The translations under genes and the position numbers were made by a program. A stretch of DNA of 64,000 nt from Thinopyrum elongatum (lineage: Eukaryota > Streptophyta > Magnoliopsida > Poales > Poaceae), in the NCBI GenBank assembly GCA_011799875.1, contig CM022302.1, positions 380,306,175 to 380,370,174 on the forward strand, written 5' to 3'. The notes beneath the pieces were generated by a model. It was not told the origin of the DNA. It saw only the letters and a program-made list of their open reading frames with translations, and did not search any database. Within the stretch, counting starts at the first letter, position 1; each line of letters starts with the position of its first letter. Of the stretch, positions 55,914 to 64,000 are shown in pieces.

Positions 55914-56507
55914 CTCCCTTCATCCATACGTATATATAGGGCCTAATGTATTCTTCGAGGTTGCCTTTGACTATTGATAAGATTTTATATAATTTGAAAA
56001 TTATATCATTCGAAGATCCTTTCATGTACGAATTTGATAGTATGCTTTGAGCAACTTTCATGTCCTATACTGCTCCTATTTGGATACTCTAACTTAGCTA
56101 GAGTTTAGACTAACTCATGACTAACCCTAAACTAACTCTAGCCAAAGAGGTGTTTGGATGACAGGGTTAGATTGACAATAAGTGCACTTGATGGAAAGAG
56201 AAAAGTGATTTTTCAGTGGGCCCCATGAGAACTAGCTCCAATTAGCACCACTTGGCTGGTGGGATAGAGAGAGAAAAGTGATTTTTCAGTGGGCCCAATG
56301 AGAACTAGCTCCAATTAGCACCTCTTGGGTGGGATAGTTTTTTTTGGCGGGTTAGGTGCAACTTGCTCCAATTTAACCCTCATGTTTGGATACTATAGGG
56401 CTATTTGAGCCCCAAGTAGCTCAAACTAACTCTAACCCATGGATCCAAATAGGGCCAAAGTTAGTCTCGGAAAATGCATTAAGCCCTATATACATGGACA
56501 GACGGAG
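55914..56507. mobile_element. Stowaway-type MITE split by another MITE
   Basis: The left end CTCCCTTCATCCATACGTAT and the right end ATACATGGACAGACGGAG are inverted, with TA on each side (55,912-55,913 and 56,508-56,509). Both continue inward to ATAGGGC(C/T)TAATG. The interior is interrupted at about 56,072-56,455. Confidence 0.8.
56072..56455. mobile_element. MITE nested in the Stowaway element
   Basis: The ends CCTATTTGGATAC (left) and GATCCAAATAGGG (right) are inverted. Inside, GAGAGAAAAGTGATTTTTCA plus GTGGGCCC(C/A)ATGAGAACTAG occurs twice (about 56,197 and 56,269). The superfamily is uncertain (hAT or Harbinger-like). Exact ends may be off by a few bases. Confidence 0.65.
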
Positions 56508-57235
56508 TACATGATACTAGCAAACGCTCACCATTAGTAGTAGTTCATTGGTTGATTTCGATTTTTGATTGAGTTGCTGTGCTGCTACCGTCCAATATTC
56601 GCGTGTAGTTGTTTCTAGAATAAAAAAAGGAGGTAGTACTTACTGTGGGAAAGGTGAAGTGATGGTTGCTTCGCCCGAGCAACTTATTATTCTGGGAATA
56701 TTGGAGTACCATCGGATTCAATGAAGAGAGAAATGATGGTTGCTTCGTCCGAGCAACTTACTGTGGCGAAGGTGGGGCTCTGTGATTTGAGTGCTCACTA
56801 GTCATTATTACTGTGGTGCAACGACCGGGGTGAATCTCCCCTGCAGTTGTGCACTCAATATTGCTGCATGGCAGGTGGAGCCGGATGAAGGATGTCCCAC
56901 ATGTCGGTGAAACGAAGTTGAATTGTTTCTGGCATTGCTATAAATCTTTCAGGATTTGTTTATATGTACGCATAATTTTCCAGCATAATGAAATTGTACT
57001 GTGATGCTATGAAGGTTTCAACTTTGGTTCCCGCAGAAAAAAAAGGTTTCAACTTAGGATTCATGTGTCCTCTTGCCTCAAGATTGTCTCGTTACAACAT
57101 TCCATCAAATACAAATGCAACTACCATGGCTGCTAATGCATCTCAATGGTTCGCAGATCAGCGCCAATATTTACATCACAACTGAAGACAAAGTTGTGAG
57201 AAGATGTACAAATAAAGAAAAATATATAATTGATC

Positions 57236-57311
57236 GATGCTGTTCGTAGGCATGGCTCAATTTCCTGGGCACAATGTTCATTGGTTGGCAGCTAGTTTCA
57301 CGCAGCTCTGT
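57236..57311 (-). repeat. Exon-like cassette, copy 3 (diverged)
   Basis: A shorter, more diverged relative of the 48,990 and 54,500 cassettes, recognised by GATGCT, CTCAATTTCCTGGGCA, TTGGCAGCTAG and nearby TTTTGTGCCGTTCCACTAAAAT. Confidence 0.4.
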
Positions 57312-57976
57312 AGCCAAGAAAGAAGTGTATGGAGGACATCACAATCCGATCTTTTTGTGCCGTTCCACTAAAATCGAGCTGATCATCCCTGTTTGCAAAG
57401 ATATTTAGTCAGTGTGATTACAATAATAGTGGAACTAGATGATGAAACATAACACACACAAATAGAAGCCGATCACCTTTGCGATCTCTCTTTAGAACTA
57501 ACTACTTGTTGGAGAAGATTAGGCATAGAGTTGGATGAGGAGGATAGCAAAACCAATCTCCCTTTCTGCAGTCCCACAAAAATGTAAAAACATTGCCCGT
57601 GTGACATTTTGGCGGAACTGCACAAAACACTCTTAAGAAAAAAGTGATTTGTGCAGTTCACCAAAAGGCCGCAATAGCAACAAGGTGAAATGGATAGCCC
57701 TGTTTGCAAAAAGAGGTAGAAAGGAAACAATTACTGCCCAATAACAGGAGTTGAAGACACATACGCCGACAAAAAAGAAGCATATTCCATGTCATAAGGG
57801 AAAGATAGCAGCATGGTGGTTTATCAAAAACGGTTTGAGGACGAGATTGCAAGATGGAAAGTACGCCGGCCGAGATACATTTTAAGCAAAGAACTAAAGA
57901 AGATCCACATGCAGGATTTTCCACATGCAGCAACGTGGGAAGATGGGCAGTGGAGCAAGGCCGAAGGAAGCTGTAC

Positions 57977-58262
57977 CTGAGGGTCATCGGGATGTAACTA
58001 GGAGGGCACCGGCGGCCGGGATCTGCCCATACTGCGGCAGGGAGCAAGTGGCGAAGGCCCTACCACGCCGGAGCTTGGTCAGAGAGAACGGCGGGTACCG
58101 TAGATCGGGACGTGCTGCCTCAACGCCGTTGAACGGAGAAACGATGCACATCCTCCCTTTCCGCCGGCGAACGGGATGCGGCCGGATCAGTGACCAACAG
58201 TGAGAGAGAGAGGCCACCGCCGCCTTGTGTGAGATAGTGTGACGAGAGACAAACCCTGGCAG
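57977..58262 (-). repeat. Leader-exon-like module, copy B
   Basis: On the minus strand it parallels 51,185-50,908: TCTCTCTCTCAC leader, GCCGGCGG-type GC-rich centre, CGCCGGTGCC... and a GTACAGC donor after 57,977. Downstream on the minus strand is cassette copy 3, as copy A is followed by copy 1. The pair suggests two paralogous minus-strand transcription units. Confidence 0.5.
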
Positions 58263-58899
58263 GCAGGCTCCATTGTATATAGTGGAGCGGATTTCTTTTT
58301 TCCCGATGACAATCGTTTTATATTCTGTACGTGCCATTGAGGAATATAACTTTATTTAATACTAACACGTCAAGTCGAACTTTGTTCCATCTACGCGTGG
58401 TACACGACCCTCCTTCGAGTAAACAACCGCTACACGCGTCAAATTATCACGTGGGCTGCCTTTTCGTACAGAAATGAACTCCACCGTGTACCCGCACGGG
58501 TGTGGCTGGGAACGAGACGTGAGTACGTGCGTCGTGCGTGCACCTCTTCTTTACATGCAGGTACGTACGTGGGTGGGTGTGAGAGAGATGGTTTGTGCGA
58601 AACAGAGGCAATGTGCTGATGATATCTCAAACAAAAAAATGTAACATATGCAATGTGTGTGAAACAGAGTCATGGATATATCATATATAGAGGGAGCGAT
58701 CCACGAGAAGAGAGTGGAGGGATCATCGGTGTGAGATATCGATAGAATCAAAAACAGGGATGAAGTGTGTGGGTGCCCGATCGATAAAGAGTGCCATCGA
58801 ATTTGTGTTTGCCCACGTCAAAGATACATGGCTGCTGGCCTACTGGAATGTGAGAGGGCAGAGGTGCAGTTTGTCTCTGTGGCATGGATACCTACCTAC

Positions 58900-59720
58900 A
58901 ATGTTTGACTATCGGTGTGTGTCGGGGGGGGGGGGTTGGGGGAGGGGGCAGAGACCTAACTATAGAGAGGTAGATCGACTGGTATATGCGTGGAGAAGGA
59001 GAGAGACCTAGCTATGTATTGAGGGAGATCGATCGGCATCCATGCATATGTGTAGCAGAGGAATAAGGTTGGGAGAGAGACAAAGGTAGAGTGCCGGAGG
59101 GTTGGTGGTGGAGTTGCTTCTCACAAATGGTGGGAGAGGCCTGCTAGACAAATGGAGGGTACAAGTGCAATATCAATAAGAGAGGAGATGTCTTCCTGTC
59201 TATGCACGTGCGTGTGAGAGACGGGTCGGGAGGTACGCAAGGATGATGAGGGGGGACAATATGGTTGTGGTAAGCAGACGTAACTACATAGGAAGATCAA
59301 TCGTCGTGTGTCGGAGAAAGGAAGAGACATAACTAGTGAGGTACGTCGATCGGTGCGTGGGGAAAAAGAATTATAGTTGGCCTAGCTATATGTAGGGAGA
59401 TCGGTAGGTATACATGCATGCATGTGTTAGAAGCAAATAAGGTTTGGAGAGACGGACAGGGGGAGAGGGGTGCGGCTAGGAGGTGGTGCGAGAGGCCTAC
59501 TATGTCGAGGGGGGAGGAGTGTGTGAGTATGAGATCGATGAAAAGAGGGGCAGGAGTGTGCACCTGCGTGGAACCGTATTGGACATAGGGGGCATGGACG
59601 GTGAGAAGAGAAGAGGGGAAGTGTGTGTTTGTGGTAGGAACACTTGGGTAGAGAGGTATATTGACCGGTGTGTGCCGAAAAGAAGGAGCCCGGGGGCCTA
59701 CACACACCGTGGGTGAACAA
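58900..59720. repeat. About 370-bp degenerate tandem repeat
   Basis: The purine-rich words GAGATCGRTMGG...CATGCAT...GTGTTAGAAGC/GTGTAGCAGAGG, AATAAGGTT(T/G)GGAGAGA and GAGAGGCCTRCTA recur at about 59,028 and 59,398. Preceding text GTAGATCGACTGGTATATGCG matches GTACGTCGATCGGTGCG at 58,970 and 59,342. A partial third copy follows 59,640. A run of 12 or more G lies at 58,924. Minus-strand frames across it translate the repeat and are not trusted. Confidence 0.55.
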
Positions 59721-60013
59721 CCTAAATAGAAATAACGAATGTGCGTGATGGAGGGCACGCTAAGGGAGGGTGAGAGGGGGGCGGGCGTGTGCATGCACGA
59801 TAGAAAGTTAGCGCTAGCTACAAAGAGAAGAGGATTGTGTGGGTGTAAAAGACGAACAGAGATCATAATTCATTATAAAAAAGTGGATTCGGATATTTGA
59901 AGAAGATATCATAGTGTTTTAGACTGACGCATGCATGAATGAATATATATAATGGTGATACGCATGGTGGGGTTATGAACATGTTATACTACATATAATA
60001 TATAGAACATCTA

Positions 60014-62485
60014 TCTATACCTATACTAATTAGAGACTCCCAAGAAATTACCACGTTAATCAGTAATTAGAAGCGGTTCATCGCATGGGACCAAATTATT
60101 ACGGTGTAGATCTTCTAAGTTTTTTCTCATCTTAATCTGTAATTTGGAACCAAGCATCAAACCATCTCTAGCCATTAGATTTTTTTAGTCCCACGTGCAC
60201 GCCTCCTGTCAGCCTCTCGCGCCTGCCTCCAGTGTGCATGTCTCACATACACACATCTTCCTCTCCCAATCTCTCACGTTTCTCTTTCTCTCCCAATCTC
60301 TCACGTCTCTCCTTCCTCTCCATCGCCAAATCACCTCAACATCCACTCCTCTCATGTACGCAGGGTCTCTCGCTCACGCCTTCTCTTTCGCGTGCAGGTG
60401 ATCACTCCATCATGTATCGGCCCCCTCCTGTGTCTGCTGCCTTCCCCAGCCATCTCCCTCTCTCTAACCAGCCCTCTTATCACCGGCAAAGATGTTGTAG
60501 GTTAGCATGACCTCCTTTGTCTTCTTTCTACTTTATCTCCCTTGCCAGTCCCAATTCAAGGCATTGCCTCCTCTCTCCTCCCTTAATTTCTCTTTAATTG
60601 AAAAAAGATAGCAACACGGTTATCTACTCTCATTAATGGTTTCAATCCAACTCCCCTGCCGCAGAACTTTCTATAGATCCGTATTTGATTTTTGATTTTT
60701 TTTTGTGTTTTTCAGTAGTTCAGATTTGAATCATAAGTTATGATCGGCTAAACTCGCTGCCCCCTCTCGCCGTCATCTGCCTACTTCCATAATCTGTCTT
60801 GCATCGCTACCGCCCCAGTCAAACACAACCGGCATCCTGTTCCTCGATCAAACTTCTCTCTCTTGATGGCTCAATTTCAGCCGGTGTTGCAATCGTGGTT
60901 CTCCCCCAATAAATGACTCATCTCAATCCCTTGGTCTTGCATCGGTGCAACCTCTCCAACTTTTCACCTCGGATAAGTTCTCTTTAGCTGCGGTTTTCTC
61001 TGTCCAAAACAATGTCCACCGTTTCGTCCCAGACTCAAGTGATAGCTGCTTCCCAGATTTCTCTATATAGCAGGTAAATTTGCATATCTCTACATCAACT
61101 TTTCTCTTTCTTGATATTGGTGGTTCAGATTTGAATCTGAAGTTACAAAGACGAGTTATAATGGCTCCAATTGTAGAATAGCCTACACTTAGACTGATGA
61201 GACACAACCATAATGCCTTAGAAAAAAGGATTTGGATAACCTTACAATAGAAAGGAAATCTGACTATAAATAATTGATATCCATAAGTTTCTGCTGCTTT
61301 CCTTATCTAACATGGTAATATTTAATTCCATGTAATCTACCATCTCCCACGGTAAACATTTTTTTAATCTACGTAGATTACTGAACTGAACTATGTGGTC
61401 GTTAATGCTGCAGGCTGTCAGCCCCTGTGCCGATTTTCCATCATCTTGATGTTCGAAAGACTCAAACCAAATAAGGCAGGCAGCTATGTCAAGAGCATCA
61501 TCAAAGCTTAAGGCACTGGGCTGCCATATGTATGCAAATTAGCTCTTTAATTAGGCAAACCACAAACATGAGTCGTATTAGGTAGATTAATCGAGTATTC
61601 TACCTTTACAGAAATCCCTCACGTCCACGGTCTATGATCATTCTCCCGGTTGTATCAACCCAGTGTTGTTACAGGTTTAGTGCAGATCAAGGAGATGCTC
61701 TTTCGTAGCTCCTGGAAGGAATAATATCTAGCAAATACATGCAGACCCATGATGTGAAGATATTTTATCTTGTGATCCCTTAGTGGAGTATTCGTTCATG
61801 TTGAACAGTTAATTTTTGTAATCTTATAGCTACTTTTTATATTTTTATTATATGCATACAATATATCATAAATGATGCAATATTTGTTTCTTCTTTCTGA
61901 CACTCAGTGAGTGTATTGTACAGTTTGCACATTTTGTTCATTTTATTTGGATCTCTAATCATTAATGTCTGCAGACCTTTGTATCGTACTACCATGCTGT
62001 CTTGGGTTGTTTTTGCCTATAAACTGTCATTCAGTATTTTAGTTGTGATCATGATGGTGCAATGAGAGTTTGGCCCCTATTCATTGCAATTCTCCTAATT
62101 TATATGATTAGGTTCATGGGGATGGTGAAGAACTACTAGGCAACTACAACTTGGGTTGATTCGACATAGATAATGATCTGATGACTTGCGGTGCCGTGTG
62201 CACATCTGCCGTTAAGTATGTATATAAATAATCCATTCGTTGATGGAGTGTTAGTGTTGACAGAATTAAGGCTAAAGATACAAAAGGAAGGCTTAAGTAG
62301 TTCCGTCTTAAAATTAGAATCTTCTGGATGAAGTAGTTCCATTTTAGCATTGCAATCTACTTCAACTTTGAGTTTTTAATTAACTTCTTCCTTTCTAAAA
62401 TAAGTGTGTGTACTCAAGATGGAAACTCACATGTAGCACTGAATGTAAATAAATAGCCCGTGCAAATGCACGGGTTGGCGACTAG
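60014..62485 (+). mobile_element. Non-autonomous Helitron (2.47 kb)
   Basis: The 5' end is TCTATACCTATACTAATTAG, directly after an A. The 3' end has the hairpin CCCGTGCAAATGCACGGG (62,457-62,474), then 11 bases, ending CTAG at 62,485, followed by T. A 5' TC, a 3' hairpin about 10 bases before CTRR and insertion between A and T are the defining Helitron features. No Rep/helicase frame is present, so it is non-autonomous. The interior has CT-rich leader-like DNA (60,185-60,520) and several intron-like segments, which could be captured gene pieces that I cannot identify. Confidence 0.85.
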
Positions 62486-63060
62486 TTGATTATAATTTGT
62501 GATAATGTGTGGCTTTTGCAGCTCAGGGCTAAATACTTGTCATAATGTAGGGGGCGGGGCACTATACTTTGTGTGATAAACACGGTGTACGTATGGAACA
62601 TGGTATAGATTATGAAGATCAGTTAGTACATCAAATGTACTATTATTTGGAATCAACATCAAGTGTATTCAAAATTTTGAATTCGAGTTCATATAGTACA
62701 CATAGTTCATATCTATCTCTATAGTAATCATGTGGTGTGTTGTTAAGATAATATACAAATGATGGTTTAAGTTGGCAACAATCATGATTGTAGATTCTTA
62801 TTCAAATAGAGAAACGAATTCAAATTTAGTTTGAATTGCATCGGTAGTATAGACATTTGAAATACACTAAAATGTTGGTATGAGTAGGTTACATGCATTA
62901 TACAGCCAGCGAAAAAAATTAATTGTACATAACATGGCTTCATAGCTTTGAATAGCATTTGTACAGTAAAACGGGACAAGACTCTCTCTTTGTGTGGTGC
63001 GAATAGTTTTATTTTTTTCATGTTTTTTCGTTGAGGGAAGTGTGAATTGATTTGGTACGT
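62486..63060. other. AT-rich spacer, no gene seen
   Basis: No coding frame, repeat array or transposon terminus was recognised. Confidence 0.5.
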
Positions 63061-63512
63061 ACAATATTACACGTTAGGCTTGTCCCTAAAATTCAACCCG
63101 CGCCTTGTTATATCCCGAAAATTCAGATATCATGCTCCCAAAACTCGCGCCTTCACAACCTGCGCCTTGCTATTCTGAAATTACAACGCGCACGAAAACT
63201 CCCTCCAGCTGCCAAATCCAGACACGCGAAATCCCCCTTCTAACCCTGAGCCGAAAGGGCCGCTAGTTCAAATCGGTGGGGGTACTTTTGTAACACGCCC
63301 TACATTTTGGACAAGCGCGTCCCTAAGTCATGGTTCCCCCCCTCCCATCACCTCATTTTCGCCATTCGAAATATCCATTCGAAATCCCAGGCCGCCATAA
63401 CCTCGAAACCCCACACTCCTCCGTCCGCCACCCCACCGCTCCCCAGCCAGAGCCTCTTCCCCGACGACGTCATCCACCGCAATAGCCTGACGTCCCTCAT
63501 CCACCTCCCCGG

Positions 63513-63833
63513 ATGAGGATCCGTCGTCGATCTCGTTGTCCCGCCGGTTCAGCCGCCCCGTCCTCGACCTCCAAGGAGCTGCTCCGACGATCACCTCGTC
63601 TATCGCGGCTGATCCATCCCCACAGCGCTGCCTTAACCTGCTCCACCGGAACCGTAGCATCCTCACCGACTCCTCGGACGAAGCCGAGGCCTACTCGGCG
63701 CCACCAAAGAGGTTGTACACTCATCGCATCGCACCTTCTCCTTAACTCGACCTCCCGGCGCCGACGGTGCTCCATCCCGCACCCCCATGGCGCGGCTACC
63801 TTGAAGCCGGCGCCGCGAGCGACATCTCCATGA
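63513..63833 (+). CDS. Unidentified GC-rich ORF near window edge
   Basis: A GC-rich transcription-unit start is suggested from about 63,300. The frame from ATG 63,513 to 63,833 encodes 106 residues, very rich in Arg, Ser, Pro and Thr, with no domain. Overlapping frames in other phases are equally open, as usual for GC-rich leaders. The real coding start may lie beyond the window. Downstream (63,885-64,000) is a low-complexity CTGCTGCTAC/CTCGCTCGCTCG stretch. Confidence 0.2.
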   Translation: MRIRRRSRCPAGSAAPSSTSKELLRRSPRLSRLIHPHSAALTCSTGTVASSPTPRTKPRPTRRHQRGCTLIASHLLLNSTSRRRRCSIPHPHGAATLKPAPRATSP

Positions 63834-64000
63834 CGGCTCTCCCCCAGTGTGAGGCCCCTTCGACGGCAGCGTCCATACCAGCTGGATATGCTGCTGCTAC
63901 TCGGGCTCTCGCTCGCTCGCACTACTACTGCTGCTTCGGCTCTCACTCGCTCGCTCGCGCTGCTACTGCTCCGTCTCTCGCTCGGTCGCGCTGCTGCTCT

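Noticed and set aside
59333..59866. 177-codon minus-strand frame
   Set aside because: It spans the 370-bp degenerate repeat, and its Pro/His/Thr-rich sequence follows the repeat unit.

Overview
The window looks like nuclear DNA of a Triticeae grass (wheat, Aegilops or barley type). It is almost entirely transposable elements nested in one another: BARE/Angela-type copia LTR sequence, Athila-type and Tat-type gypsy elements, CACTA elements with tandem subterminal arrays, Stowaway and Tourist MITEs and a Helitron. No prokaryotic feature, rRNA or tRNA was seen. Family names rest on recalled sequence patterns and were not searched.

Layout. 1-2.2 kb: a MITE end and two LINE-type retroposons, one with a 15-bp target duplication. 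2.5-3.7 kb: a truncated copia LTR on the minus strand. 3.7-11.5 kb: CACTA-like DNA with an 84-bp array, a 500-bp array, a decayed coiled-coil gene and a spliced B3-domain gene. 11.65-27.6 kb: an Athila-type LTR (minus) split by a complete 14.6-kb Tat-lineage gypsy element (11,966-26,541, duplication CATTG). The pol gene of that element is in turn split by a 4.2-kb solo-LTR-like insertion (16,977-21,198, duplication CGGAG). 27.6-30.2 kb: Athila 3' noncoding DNA and a second LTR. 30.2-34.8 kb: a gag-only Athila-like element on the plus strand. 34.8-37.8 kb: Athila coding remnants on the minus strand. 37.8-42.5 kb: the 3' half of a second Tat element, with its LTR, a seven-exon antisense gene and the integrase C-terminus. 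42.5-46.4 kb: a CACTA element inserted in that integrase. 46.4-48.2 kb: an F-box/FBD pseudogene on the minus strand. 48.6-59.8 kb: low-copy-looking DNA with duplicated exon-like modules, a MITE cluster and a strange G/T-only tract. 60.0-62.5 kb: a non-autonomous Helitron. 63-64 kb: the GC-rich start of an unidentified transcription unit cut by the window edge.

How it fits together. Most coding sequence belongs to retroelement gag, protease, RT, RNase H and integrase, all visibly decayed. In the 11,966-26,541 gypsy element every point lesion that makes a stop is compatible with C-to-T (or G-to-A) change, as expected of methylated silent DNA. The most interesting genes run against the grain of their hosts: both Tat elements carry, between pol and the 3' LTR, an antisense gene with its own TATA box, and the one at 38.6-41.3 kb keeps seven exons with compatible splice phases. 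The B3 gene and the coiled-coil gene appear to be host-like sequences carried in CACTA DNA. The F-box gene is the only ordinary plant gene recognised outside a transposon, and it is broken.
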